A DNA stretch of 64,000 bases from Whalleya microplaca (lineage: Eukaryota > Ascomycota > Sordariomycetes > Xylariales > Xylariaceae). The notes beneath the pieces were generated by a model. That model worked only from the letters and a program-made list of their open reading frames with translations. It was not told where the DNA came from and made no database searches. The position numbers and the translations under genes are program-made. Every line of letters starts with the position of its first letter. Positions within the stretch are counted from its first letter, which is position 1. The stretch covers positions 1 through 64,000 of the forward strand of contig MU385795.1 in the NCBI GenBank assembly GCA_022497155.1. The letters are read 5' to 3'. Below, piece by piece: positions 12,542 through 24,798 of the stretch.

Positions 12542-14197
12542 ATGGAGGTCATTGCTGCCGCCGTCGCCTACACTTTGAATGGCTTGTCGCCCCAAAAGGC
12601 CCTCGCCAAGCTTGGGTTGGCCTCGCTGATCGCTAGAAACATTAGCCTCCCTGCAGGCCTTGAAGACCGACTGTCTCCCGGGGCGGCTATCGTTCTTCCT
12701 GGTAATGGAAAATTCGCCAACCTCACCAGTCGATGGAGGGAGTGGCATGCCCCTACTATCGCCGCCGTAGTGCAGGCAGCCACCGAAGGTGATATTCAAC
12801 AGACAGTGAGAATTCACCTGCATTGGAGTGGGGGGGTCGGAGTACTAAGCAGTCCAGATACGATATGCCAACGAGCATGGCGTGCCTTTCGTTGCAAGGT
12901 CAGGTGGCCATGGGGCGACAGAAGCACTGGCGGCTGCGAAGGATGCCATTCAAATAGACCTCCGGAACCTCAACGCAGTCACGCTGTCCGAAGATGGTAG
13001 GTCTGCTATAATTGGCGGTGGGGCAACGGTGAAACAGGTCGTTGAGGCACTCGGGAACTCGGGAAAGCAGACAGGTGAGCTCATTGTCACAGCTACAAAG
13101 GTGTTCGGATCCTGACGGGCTCAGTGACTGGTATTTGCGAATGTGTCGGTGTCTCTGCACCCATTCTCGGAGGAGTGGCTCCAAGGCCAATACGGATTAC
13201 TTGCCGATCAAGTCATTTCAGCTCGGCTCGTGCTTCCGAATGGCGACGCCGTGACCGTATCCGAAAGCTCATATCCAGACCTTTTCTGGGCAATCAAGGG
13301 TGCGGGCCACAACTTTGGTCTAGTAACCGAATGGGAATATCGGGTTTATGATGTGAAGAACCCAAAATGGTCCTACGAAGTCTTCGTTTTCGCGGGTGAC
13401 AAACTCGAAGCCCTTTACGACCTGACAAACGAAATGCTCAAAAGTCAGCCACCAGAAGTTACACACTGGGGTTATATAATAAAGGTGGCCGAGATCGACC
13501 CTGACCATGTAAGTGAAGTGTGGCGTGGTCGAACGGTACCAAAGCTAATTGCGTATAGCCCATCATCTGGTACGCCATTATTTACGATGGCCCAGTTTCC
13601 AAAGCTCGCGAGTATACTAAACCAATTCATGATATTGGAGCACTAATGGTCGATGCGGGCGAGGCAACAATACCCGAGTTGGCATCCATCACGTTTCAGA
13701 GTGAAGACAGCCCTGGGTGTGCAAGGGGGTCAACGTCTCTCCGCTATCCTATCGGGTTAAAGTCGTACAACACGGCATCAGTCAGGAAGGTTTACAACGA
13801 GATACACAATACATTCCGCAAAGTCCCCGAGCTGACAGGTTCCTTTTTCTTGCTGGAAGGTTACTCCACTCAAGCCGTGCAGGCCGTCGATGAAAGGAGC
13901 GCCGCGTTCCCGCATCGAAGCGACAACATCTTGGTTACGTCGTACATCCAGTATCAACCCAATGCGACCATTGATCCGATTGCACAAGAATTTGGGAAGA
14001 AGTTGCGTGAGTACCTGCTAGAAGGGAGCGATGATCCAACTCACCTCCGGGCGTACGTGAACTACGCAAACGGCGACGAGTCTCTGCCTGAAGTTTACGG
14101 CTGGGAGGAATGGCGGCTGGAGAAACTAAGGAAGCTGAAGAACATGTGGGACCCCGATAATAGGATGCGGTACTACGTCCCTATAGTTCAAACCTGA
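12542..14197 (+). pseudogene. FAD-linked oxidoreductase (berberine-bridge/6-hydroxynicotine-oxidase family), broken by a frameshift
   Basis: Family members oxidise small molecules using covalently bound FAD, often in secondary metabolism. Exons 12542-12805, 12858-13074, 13125-13508 and 13559-14197 join through introns of 52, 50 and 50 nt with good GT-AG ends; the first has TACTAAG before its acceptor. Recognisable parts in order are the PCMH FAD-binding fold, ARSGGHG with the His that usually binds FAD, a GICECVG segment, GPVSKA, and a BBE-type end with YVNYAN and NMWDPDNRMRYY. At about 13175 the frame shifts: after ILGG the sequence jumps straight to WLQGQYG, as if about 8 bases coding for the conserved Gly-His-Gly turn were missing. 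No intron explains it. The first ATG in frame gives no signal peptide, so a 5' exon may be missing. It is either a recent pseudogene or an assembly error. Confidence 0.75.
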
Positions 14198-15133
14198 GGA
14201 ATGACCATGGAGAATACTGAGCACTTGAGATACAAAGACAGTCAGCGCAGGAAGAATCCAGAGAAAGTTCGCCAACTTGGTAATGCCGTGGTAAGTCAGC
14301 AGGCATACTCGTGTGCCATATTTGATTTCGCGTTTCCGGCTGTATTTCTACATAGATTGTCAAACAAGATTCGCCGCACATGACCAGCGTTGACCATAGA
14401 ACTGCAAACCAAATATCCACGTGCTTCAATTCTCGTTGCAAACATATGGAAAAATTCGTATTCACGCAGTAAAAGTCTTTCAAGTAGAAGGCACGGTATT
14501 GGTTTAGCTGTGCGTTCTCGGCATTTACGGCTGCCATGCATATGTTGCGCTGGTCCTCGTTATTCGCTCGCCATCCCTACCAGGCGAAGGCAAACCCTAT
14601 CAACCAGTCGAGATGGAGCTAGCCAGAGGGGATTCTAGCAAGTACTAGTTAGTAACTTCGTGCCTACTGCTTGTAAAGAGACAAGGTTCGGCGCGTAAAC
14701 TTCAATGAAGCTACCTACTGGCGGAATACACAATTCATCCATGTGAGAGCGATAACAATACCATTATTCTATGTCCACCTAGTCAGCAGGCCGCCTCCCC
14801 TTCATTTCCAGATACCTTTGAACAGGACCCTAAACATAAGACAATATCTTCCTAGCGCTTTCTCAATAGGTAGCACACAGACAAAGGACGTAGCCTATGC
14901 CTTTCTCCTCCAAGGCCCGTTCCTCGAAGAATCCCATTATTATACACATAAGAGACCCCTGGACAGCTGGTGGTCAGGGGTAATATATAAGGACTCCCCG
15001 AGTTCCATCGAAACTACATCTTCCCATAGCAGACCCACCACCACCAACCGAGCTTCCATCAATATCCAACACAAATATACACCAAACTTCCTATCACACG
15101 CACCCCAAAACGCCTCACTCCGCTCCATCCACC
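14198..15133. other. Intergenic region holding the promoter of the downstream small gene
   Basis: No gene is supported. The last 200 bp become C-rich and T-poor on the plus strand, typical of a fungal 5' leader, and contain the TATA-like site listed separately. Confidence 0.5.
14994..15000 (+). promoter_or_regulatory. TATA-like box
   Basis: TATATAA lies about 134 bp upstream of the ATG at 15134, followed by a C/A-rich leader. Spacing and context fit a fungal promoter; this is assigned by position only. Confidence 0.4.
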
Positions 15134-15469
15134 ATGTCCGCCCCCACCGCCCCCAACACCAGCACCAGCACCACCGCCGGGGACTGGGCCACGGTAACGC
15201 ACAAGAAAGGCAGCCGGTGCGCCCCCGTCCAGCAGACCCCATCTGAGCTCACCGCCAATCTTCCCAACCCGAAGCCCCAACGCCGCACCGGCCCCTCTAA
15301 CCACAGACGCGGGAACTGGGACCGGGACGCGGCGATCCAGGGACCGCTGCCCGAGTGGTACGTGCGGCCCGCGTGGGACCAGCGGCGGCCGCTCGGGGCC
15401 CAGTACAAGATGGTGACGGATACCAAGGTGGTTATGGTGCGGCGGGAGGACCTGGAGAAGAGGGTCTAA
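15134..15469 (+). CDS. Small basic protein, unknown function
   Basis: An uninterrupted frame of 111 residues starting in the favourable context CACCATGTC. The N-terminus is Thr/Ser/Pro-rich (residues 1-16). Then comes GDWATVTHKK, a basic Pro/Arg-rich middle (PKPQRRTGPSNHRRGNWDRD), and a more conserved-looking end with WYVRPAWDQRRPLGAQYKMV and a charged tail. No signal peptide or membrane segment is present. The frame is GC-rich with third-position C/G, like the housekeeping genes further right. I do not recognise a domain. A longer overlapping frame on the other strand is taken as a shadow because it lacks a start context and runs through the 3' flank. Confidence 0.6.
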   Translation: MSAPTAPNTSTSTTAGDWATVTHKKGSRCAPVQQTPSELTANLPNPKPQRRTGPSNHRRGNWDRDAAIQGPLPEWYVRPAWDQRRPLGAQYKMVTDTKVVMVRREDLEKRV

Positions 15470-17048
15470 GAGGTGGAAGGGCGTTGGCGTGGGGCTTAGG
15501 TAAGTAACGTTTTTCTTGGGTGGCTGAGAAGGCGGTCGTAGAGAAACTATATACGTATATAGGAGCAGAAGTCTGCTAATAAGACAGGAATCATCATCTC
15601 GTAAACTTATAAGTAGAATCATGTTATTCCATTGTATCAATATACTAAAGGAGTTTGAACCCTGGCATATGGCTATATAAAAAACGAGAAATGTGAGGTC
15701 CGTTTATGCATTTTATTTGATATACACAGTTCAATATAAGAATTCTACTGCCTGGTATGCCATTACATTTATAACTCAACCTTCGGTGCGACATATAAGA
15801 TGTGACCCTCCTCCCTTAGGCTTCACCCCATCTACCTCGTCTCTAGGCCCAACCCCCTTTCTGACCCCTATTCACTTCTACCAACCACTCACAAGATATG
15901 ACAAAGTTATGCACAATCCATACCCATACACGACAAAGCGCCGGCCTATTGTTTACAACTCATATCCTTATCCAGGCACTCGACTCCCATACCCGTCCAT
16001 TGGCCATACTTACCCAACGATTACGCACCAAGCAGCTTCTCCACCTCCACGCACCTTCGTATAGTCAGTCAATCTCACAGTCGAGCACATATCACATCCT
16101 CATCAACCCAACCACCCGACTCTTCATAGGAGAGTGGAGTGTATCTGTCTTTCACAGCGGAAACAAATCTTTGATTCATTAAATTTAGCCCTGCCCTGCC
16201 CCTGCCCCTGCCTCTCACCATACTCTACATACACCCTCCGTCTCTCCCCACCGGCCTAAATTTTCAAGGAGGCAAGCAAGCAAAAGGGCAGTGCGACTAT
16301 ATCTCCGACAAGAACTGAAAAAGCACCGGCCCTGTATTACACCATGCCATAGCCTTCCTCCTCTTACTTGCACACGATAGCAACGCATGCACGCACGCGG
16401 CGTTCGGTAGGTACAAGTAGGAGCTAGGTCAGTATATGGACAGGCAGCAAGCAGCCTTAGAACTAGCAATTAAACTCCACCGCAAGTCCACGGGTCCGGT
16501 CCGTCCATGGATCCGTTCCATCCAGCCATCCGTCCACGCGCCCACCCTCCTTTGAGTGTCTATATGTTTCCTGTTGTTTGAGGTCCCCTCCCTCCCCTGC
16601 CCGCCATATCGTAATAATCAAATCATCCCAAGCAAAGATTCAACACCAGATTTTCGCCTTCGCCAGTAGTCCGGGAGGGGATCCCATATTTTGACCCATC
16701 TGCACTAGATTGAGCCATAATTACTTTCTTTTTTCTTTTGCCCACCCGCCCATCCGTCCCCTGCCTATATTTGCTCCGTGCTCCGCGCCGCAGCAAACAA
16801 GTAGGTAGGTAGGTAGGTAGATCCGATCTCGCAAGGAGAGAAACAGAGGAGAGTGTGTGATATGTATATGCGGATGGATTTCGGTGAGGAAGGAAGCGCC
16901 CTGAATACGATCATGATTTTGCGCACGATGCGCAAATGTTGTCGGGTTTGATGTATATATACTAATTGGAACTGTCGCTAGATGTATTCGCTTGGTAATG
17001 GGAATAGACAGATGATAACCTGTCATGTATCTTCACACGATGGCGTGT
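15470..17048. other. Intergenic region, C-rich with simple repeats
   Basis: Contains 3' flanks of two genes and no supported frame. It holds a GTAG tandem repeat at 16801-16820 and several C/T-rich strings. Frames here begin at non-ATG codons or encode low-complexity His/Thr/Pro strings. Confidence 0.5.
16801..16820. repeat. (GTAG)5 microsatellite
   Basis: Five perfect tandem GTAG (equivalently GGTA) units between genes. Confidence 0.9.
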
Positions 17049-19332
17049 TTACGACTTCCCGGCGCCTCGGACTCTGCTCATCCACTCGTCTACTCTCGCC
17101 TGTTCGTCTGACTTGGGTCTGTCTCCGAGGATTTTCTGCACCTCTGCAGTAGAGTTGGCACTGAGCAGAGACATCTCTGTATCCAGGAGTAGAGCGACAG
17201 CCGCGCGGATGAGAATAGAGTCCCCTTCGAAAACATACACATCCCAAAGTCGGGTGCACTCGTCAAGGCTAAGCTGCCGGGTAAAAGCGGACGTGAAGAC
17301 GTCGCGAAGGTAATCCTCAGGCTCGAGGCCAAGTTCCGAGTCTGTGAGATGTTTGTGAAGCTGTGGGGATTTCAAGGCTAGCGTTTGCAGCACGAGGTTG
17401 TACGCCGATGTCTTGGCCCCAATGTCACAAGAGTAGAATGATAGAGGGAGGCCTCGGTTAAGCATGTTAGCTAGGGCAATAAAAGCTGCGGCCGGCGTAG
17501 CAACATTGAGTAAGAGGATGGCAGCAATGGTCTGTTCGAGATTTAGCACATATACCGAGAAATTGAGTGTAGAATGGGGCCTAAGGACTCACATTGCAAC
17601 CGCTCACATAGCCAATATCGTTTCGGTACATGGCGTACGCACGAAGGACGTCGATCAGGCTTGTGTGCAAGGGCGCACCGACTTGGAAGATCTTCAGGTC
17701 ACCCCACGTCCGCTCCTCCACATCGGTCTTGATCTGTGTGAACCAAGCCATCCGTCGCTCATCTTCGGTGCTCGCTTTTCCAGCCGTGCAACGATCCTCA
17801 ACCTCGCGGGCTCTTGCTAGGGCCGCCTGGAACGACGTTTCCGTCAACCCTAGTGCGTTACCAATCGCCTTTGGCCATACAGCACCGCGGCTGCGAGGCG
17901 CGACGCCTTTCCACCACAGGTCCCTAGTACGTCGTTGACGAATGGCACTGTCCCAATTTTTCAGGACATCTTCTTCCCAGACGCGAATGAGTGCGTTTGC
18001 AGCGTTATCTTTGATACGCTCCTTCTCCTTGCGGGCAGCCTCTCGCTTTTTGTCCGCCTCAATACTGCTTGCCATCAATTTCTGGTACTCTTTCAGATGC
18101 CTCCTCTCTTCAGCAGGATCTTTGGGAGGCAACCAGGATGGCCTTGTCCGCGAAAGGACAGCCTCCTTCTCTTTAGAGACAGGTAGGGGATCAATCATGA
18201 TATTGGTCCGCCGAAGAGGGGGCAGTTCGGCAAGTGCGGATTTGACGCGTGGCTTAGGAACTGGGCGGTCGTAGGTCGAGTTATGCAAGCCGTGCTTGTC
18301 GAGCTCGTCGGCATGTTCCTCCAGCTTCTCAGTGAGTGCCTTGGCTTCAGCATTGAGCTGCGAAATAGCTGCGTTCCAACTCTTGGCTCGTCCCTTCGGC
18401 GAGGACGAAGTTGACCTGGCCATGTCCATATGTGTGTCGTTCTTCCATGGCGGAGACTTCAGGGAGCCCTGCGCTACCGCAACTGGAGGTGTCCCATTCC
18501 CAAGACTGCGGACTCTCTCTTTCGGATGCCTTTCGGGAGATGTCGAGTTAGACGATGGTCGGCTAGATGACCGCTCTATAGGCAAGCGAGGCGACAACGG
18601 AACGTTGTCAAGGATGAGGTCATCGGGGATGTCGTCGTCGTCATAATCACATTCGTTCTCGAGATCAATGGTTGACTTGGACTCGTGACTGGACTGCCAG
18701 CTGCTTCGCCGTGGCTTCATCCCAGGATTCGGGCCTCGAGGGCTCAGCGAGTGATTCGACACGCTGGGGCTTGGACTTCGGCGGCGATGCGACATGGCTG
18801 CGGAAGAAGCGGATCGTGCAGAAAGGGACCGGATAGGTGCCGGGCGTGCGCGGAATTCTGAGCCATTGCCCGCGCTGAGGCTACTCGTGTTGGTGTCACG
18901 GAATTGGGCGGTCATCCTCGAGCTCGCCGCCCGCGAGTTGGAAAAGGACGCGGGGGATCGCTGAGGCCGTGGACGGGCCAGGTCGCGGGTCTGGGGGTGA
19001 ATCTTGGGCCCGACATGTTTCGTCGAGGCGGCACGAAGGTCGGCGGTGAAGTTGGCGCTGTACGGGTTCGGGTTCGCCTTCGCCTGGTGGGTGTCGCGGA
19101 TATGATAGGCGTCGGTGGAGGCGGAATCATCTTCGAGACCGATCTCCTCGAAGTGACCGACGTCTGCGGTGGCGCTAGCATCGTCGTCGGAGTTGAAAGA
19201 GTGAACTGAAGATGTCCGGGACGTCTTGGATGAAGACATGCCGGGCGGCGAGCCAGGACTAGGAATCGCGAGGTCAACCCCGTCTACGTCTAAGTTTCCT
19301 CCACCGTATATCATGGTCGCATGGCTAGGCAT
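17049..19332 (-). CDS. TBC-domain Rab GTPase-activating protein
   Basis: Exons 17593-19332 and 17049-17531 are joined by a 61-nt intron (GTGAGT...CAG) and encode about 740 residues. Residues 1-330 are Ser/Pro/Arg-rich and probably disordered. Charged helical segments follow at about 334-358 and 405-460. The TBC domain occupies about residues 475-700. The arginine-finger region near 537 reads IKTDVEERTW, the helix DLKIFQVGAP follows, and the domain closes with TRLWDVYVFEGD. Overall it resembles the TBC1D12/14 group. The second, glutamine-finger motif, normally YxQGM, reads YVSGCN, so the Gln is absent. TBC proteins speed GTP hydrolysis by Rab GTPases in membrane traffic; the Rab target cannot be told from sequence. 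The intron falls directly after YVSGCN. Confidence 0.9.
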
Positions 19333-20235
19333 TCAAGTGGTTTGCGAGTGGTTTACTAGTTGTTGCGCTTTGGATATCAATCGATGAGGATTCGAACTGT
19401 TGCGGCGATAGCAACAGCGGTTGTTGTCGTTGGTGACTAAAGGACTGGGTGGGGGATAAGATAGACTTCCGATACTAGGTCGGTCTGCTCTTCCAAGCAG
19501 AAACGGGCTGGCCGATATTCGTCGATCTGTTCCGGATCGACGTTCGAGACGCTTGAGCCCAACAATAAGGCACAACTAGCAAGGTAGGCCGGGTGTACGA
19601 GCCGTTGGGACGAATGACGACAGTGAAAGGCGTTTCGATATTTTCAATGCGAAGACAGCAGGATCCGAAAGCAGCTCCTGATCTGCGGCAGTGTCGTAGG
19701 GACCGGGTGAGAGAGGCTTCGAAGTGTCTCACGATCCTAGCACAACGACCCCTAGATAGGCGTGGGTGCTGGGGGATATGAGATCGATTAAGACTGGAAG
19801 ATTACCTTTAATGGTTCGGCTTGAGACGAGAATGTATGTATGGTATTTTACAGTGAAGGAAACGAGTGTCTGACTATGACGAGAGAGTTGCCTGGTGAGG
19901 TCCTGAGTGAGGTCCTAGATGAGGTCCTTGGTGATGGATCTGTGGTCCGGGGTGTCCGTGCAGTGTGCGCGCGTTATGGCGAACTTTTAGTATTATGGCG
20001 AAGTTTACCGTTTCGACGTTTCGACGTTTCAATGCTGATCAGTCGCGCTTGACCCAAAAAGACATTACAAGTCTATACATGTATGTGCTATTATGGTATA
20101 AATGTGCAGGTAATGAGGGCCCTTCGATACCGTATATACTATGCTGTTGAGGCTTACACGAGATTGACTGGTGTTTGCCTGTTGGGCGTTGTGTTGGGTA
20201 CGTAGGGAAGAGTGAGCGTGTTTGGTTTTGGTTGG

Positions 20236-20284
20236 AATGAATGAATGGATGGATGAATGAATGAATGAACGAATGTATGAATGA
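20236..20284. repeat. ATGA/GGAT imperfect microsatellite
   Basis: About twelve 4-bp units of GAAT/GGAT type in a row, with a few substitutions. Confidence 0.85.
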
Positions 20285-20450
20285 GTTGTTGGTTAGAGGT
20301 GGAAAGGAGTGGACAAGAATACCAATTGCATTGATATCTTATTAGAAAAATTAGTAGCTTCTTCCCCAGATAAGGAGCGGATCCGGATAGGAAGGGGGGA
20401 AGAGAGAAAAAAACAAGGGCTAAAAGCACAAGGTCGAAATCTCGTCGGGA

Positions 20451-20471
20451 GTGTGTGTGTGTGTGTGTGTG
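20451..20471. repeat. (GT)10 microsatellite
   Basis: Ten and a half perfect GT units, 21 bp. Confidence 0.95.
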
Positions 20472-22451
20472 AGTGAGGATGGAGGATGGTGAGCAGCGAT
20501 ACCTGATCTGGTGGTAGTTAGCCAAAGAGAGGGAGCGCCGTCTGCCAGCCCTGCCAGCCATGCCAGGACTGGCAACACTGGCAACACTGCCACCTCCTCC
20601 TGCTCTTCCAATACTGCCAGCTGCGAGTCAGTGAACACACAGCCTACTGCCTACCTCAAAGTAGCTGGAGGCAGGTACGCAGTAAGGTCAGGTACCGACA
20701 CGCTAGAGAGAGGCCAATTAGGGGATCGCCCAAGCCGCCCCTCTCTTTCCCCCCTGAAAACTGGCGCAGAGGATGCGAATCGAGATTAGGAACTGGCGAT
20801 ATTATGTACTTAAAAGAGGAGGGGGGTCCACCCAGGAAACTCCATCGGGCATCCTGCGAATCATATCACCAGGCACGACACCACCCTCTCAGGGGCTACG
20901 GCCGCTGATTGGCCAGCCCGCGTTATAAGCCGTCCCTTTATCGTCCACACACACCCCGGTGTCGTTCTTGAAGCCTACTATGTACATACATAGCGTATGT
21001 GCCTCATAATTGCAACTAATACGGAAGGGTAAAAACCAGAATAACTGAATAAATTACATGTCAATGCCGTACGTTGATCTTGATCTTGATCCTGATCTCG
21101 CATCTCGCTGCTTATGCCACTTTCAAACAGTGGTGCGTGAGCTAAAATCTATTATGGGAGCAAAGATTGACGCTATCATGGCGGCCGCCTTGGTCGGACG
21201 ATGACATTAGCTTGACTCACTGGCTTCAGAAACAAGATTTGGCCGGTCTGTCTGTCTGTCTGTCACTTCTTCGTCTGGTCAAGCTCGTTGCCAACTCTTG
21301 GTCAAGGCATCTGAGTTTTGGTTTTATCGACGGCGTAAGTCTGATGTTGTAGGAAGACACCAGCCAAAAGAAAAAAACACAAAAAAAAAAAAAAAGAATA
21401 CATATGTCATTTAATTGACACCAGTGATGGCGCTAACAGGTAGAAACTGAAAAATTAAGCTTTATTGCTTTATGCAGGTACACAAACCTTCCCCTTAGCT
21501 ACCCTGATATGTCGCGATAGCCTCAATTCCACATCTCCTTGCCCATGCACGCAGGGCCTGTTAGGGCTGCTAGGCGCATAGGTATCTTCAAACCAAGCTT
21601 CCAAGATCCCACATGCATCCCCACCCCGAACGACCTATCTGGACTAACTACTAAACTCGTACGCGCCCTCAATATATGCATGTATTCCAAGCCCTGTTCA
21701 ATTCCGCAAGGCGTTTACGGGGTTATAGTCTTGTATAAGGTAGTGCATTGTGCAGCATACCTGCTTATACCCAGGCACCCACCAAAGTGCTGGAATAAAA
21801 ATAAAAATAACCTTTCGGAATAGGCAGGTCGATAATAAGCACCGCATCCATGTACTACGTAGCGAGCGAGCGAGTGACACCAGCACATATAATACTTGTG
21901 TACGTCCATTGAGGCTGAGAAAAAAGGTTCCGGAAGCACATCCACCCATCCATCCACCCATACAACATCTTCAGCCTCACTCAACCATCCGATCCTTCCG
22001 TATAGCCCTTCGGCCGTTGCATGTATGTATATTCAAAAGGGCCATGCGGAGATAGGCAGCCATGCCAGCAAGGTCAATTTGGCGGCCGCCTCAGCGGATA
22101 ACTAGGTGCCTACCTGCCTGTTCATCATGTGCAACCCTCGCAGCTGCTGCACGTTGGAGTAGAGAATACCTAACAGCATCGCCTTTCCTCACAGACCTCG
22201 TAGGCATCGAGAGGCGCGCTTGGCTTGCAAGATCATTGACAGTAGAAGACCTTATGATAAGCACGTAAAACGTCCAAACAGCGTGATATCCTCTAGTTAG
22301 TTGTCTAGATAAGACTATCATCAACAGCCCGCCATGCTATTTTCATGCTAGCAGCAAAATTCCAAGATATGCCTTAGGTACTTAATACACAGAACGCCGC
22401 TCCCTCTTCCCGCCCAGACCAGACCTTGCCGTCCGCTTGGCAACCCGGCGC

Positions 22452-24798
22452 TCAGGGGACGATCTCCTCGTGCTCCTCCAGCACCTCTTCGACGATCTCC
22501 TCGATGACCTGCTCCTCGCCCTCCTCGGGCAGCTGGACCAGGCCGTCGATCGGGTTCTTCGGCAGGCCGCGCGCGAGTCGTTCGTCCTCGACCTCCTCGT
22601 CGACCGACTTGCGCCACTCCAGCCATTCGCTGAGCAGCCGTCTTCGGGCCTCGACCACGGCCAAGTCGGCCGAGGCGCCGCGCTCCGCGTCTTCCTGTTC
22701 GAAGAGCTTGGAGTACTCGCGGAGGTTCTTGCGGATCTGCTTCTGCTCGTCCTTAGTGAGGAGAGTCGCCGGCCGGGGGCGCCACAGCCATTGTCGGAAC
22801 TTCTCGATGTGTTCCTCTCGTAGTAATTCACCCTTGAAATCATAGATATGGTAGCCGTTCTCCATCTACAAGCATGGTCGTTAGTACAGAAAACGCGTAA
22901 TGGGATGATGAAACCAAACGTACCGTGTGCTTCCAGACAGAGGCCCAAGTGGCGACGAAGCGACCTGATGGGTCCCACTGAACGTCTGTGACACCGTAGT
23001 GATCCGCAATGTTCATAAGTTGCAGGTTCGCCGTCAGGTCCTTGTCGCTCTCGGGCTTCTCTCCTTCGAAATCGAGATCGTAGAACTCCAGGTCCGCGTT
23101 CTGTTGGCTGGCGACCGTAGCAACGACAACGAATCGACCCTTGGGAGACCAGTAGATAGCATTGCTGTTCTTCTTCTCTAGTGTCCGTAGGTGCTTGAAG
23201 TTCCCAACGACGGGGCCCTTGGCCTTCTCAGGACAGAAGAACGAGACTGAAGTCTTGGGAGCCACGGCGGTAGGTCCCACCGGCTCTGGGTTAGTGATGA
23301 TGACGAAGCGATCTCCTTTGGGTTCCCAGGCGAAGTTGATGACGGTATCCTTGATGGTGTCGACGACTTCAACCGGTACGCCCTTCTCCTTGACGCGGAA
23401 GATCTCGAGCGTAGTGGCCTGCGACTTTTTCGATTTCGAATGCCGGTCGACCTTGACCGCGATATATGTAGCATCGGATTGCCAATGAAGCTTCGCGTCG
23501 GTCACGCTGAAGAGGTTCAACGATCGAACGATCTGCTTCGATGGTATGCTCATCAGGCCGACCCTAGCGGGATTGCTACCAACTTCAGGAGTCCAAAAGC
23601 AGAAGAGCTGCTCGTAACTCTTCACACCGTCTCTCTGCGGGGTCGAGGGCGCCCACTCGAAGTCCATGACACCATCGATCTTGACTGCCGTCTTATCTAA
23701 CAAGTTCATACGGGGCAGTTCGTATACGGAGATGGAGGAGCCCTGTGTCAACCGCGCAACATATCTGTTGTCGGAAGACCACTTGAAGGCGGGCCAAGGA
23801 AACTTGGGCGCCGGTTTTACCGGGGCGTTGGGATCATTCGAGCTCGGGATGTCAAGATTGGCGAAGGACCGCAGCGGTTTAGCCGTCTCCAGGTCCCAGA
23901 TAACATAATTCTTGCCGTCTTCGTCCATCGACAGCTGGGGGTGGCCCTCGTCGGGTATCGAAATGGGCCGGTTGGACCAGGTAACGATGTATTTCTCGCT
24001 GGGGGAGAAGTCCAGCATGTTGACGAAAGGATGGGCGAATCGCTTCTGGCGAGACCAGGAGTCGCCGCCCCAGAGCTGGACACCCTGCTGGTGAACGGAG
24101 ACGAGGAAGGTGCCCAAGGGCGACCACTGCACGAAACTCTCGGTCCAATGCTGTCGGTCGACGATGTTCTCGGGGTTGTCCTTCTCGTTGTTCCAGAAGA
24201 CACCGACAGCGTCTCCTCGGTACATGGCGAACTGATCGCGGCCACGGCCGCTCGGATCGGCCAGGAATGACCGTAGATGTTCCTTGGGGGTAAAGTCATC
24301 GATCTTGGGGGGCACGTAGTTCTCGTCGACGCGGCCTTCGCGGCCATAGCGGTCGACATCAGCCATCTTGTTCACGCGCAGAGTGTGCTTCTTGTCGAGA
24401 GGGACCATATCGAGCTGCCTCACGGCGGCGGCGGCCTCGGCGGGCGAGGAATACTCGACAAAGGCGAAGCTGGAAGTACTCGTCAGCAGATATTCGTTGA
24501 CATAAAAAAGACAGGTGAGTACGTACGAGAGGGATTTGCCATCGTCGCCCATGGGCATGTAAATCAGATCCTCCCGCGTCTTGCCGACCTGGTTCAGCTT
24601 CTTCAGCAAGAACTTGACCAGCTTGGGCTTCTGCTCCTCGGTGACGGCGGGCAGGCCGTCGATGACGACGAAGGTGTCGTATCCCTGGTCGAGCTGGACC
24701 TCGTACTTCTCCCGCAGGTCGGAATAATCGATCTCGTCCTCGTCGTAGTCATCCTCGTCGACGTCTGCGTCGCGCAGGTGGTCAAAAGACGGCGCCAT
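22452..24798 (-). CDS. prt1: Translation initiation factor eIF3 subunit b
   Basis: Scaffold subunit of eIF3, which recruits mRNA and the ternary complex to the 40S ribosome in the cytosol. Exons 24527-24798, 22924-24469 and 22452-22865 (introns 57 and 58 nt; the second has TACTAAC) give about 743 residues, the usual fungal length. The acidic N-terminus [17 protein letters not shown] is followed by an RRM at about residues 40-125 (TFVVIDGLP and SFAFVEY). A nine-bladed beta-propeller region runs from about 130 to 600 (many WSP/WSNRP-type strands), followed by the C-terminal helix [20 protein letters not shown] and a Glu-rich tail. The start was placed at the ATG before APSFDHL; an upstream extension would need a non-ATG codon. 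The gene diverges from CCT2. Confidence 0.97.

Larger units (their letters stand above)
19333..22451. other. Long intergenic region rich in simple repeats
   Basis: Holds the 5' flank of the TBC gene and the 3' flank of eIF3b. It has an ATGA-type repeat (20236-20284), a GT repeat (20451-20471), TGTC repeats near 21248, a long A run near 21379-21395 and a CCAAT/TATA-like pair near 20907-20930 (GATTGGCC, then TTATAAG). Short frames here are Thr/Ser or His/Thr strings and no gene is supported. Confidence 0.5.

Noticed and set aside
19380..19405. tRNA-like B-box (GGATTCGAACT on the plus strand), and another near 55812
   Set aside because: The flanking bases cannot form a T-stem or an acceptor stem, so no tRNA is supported.
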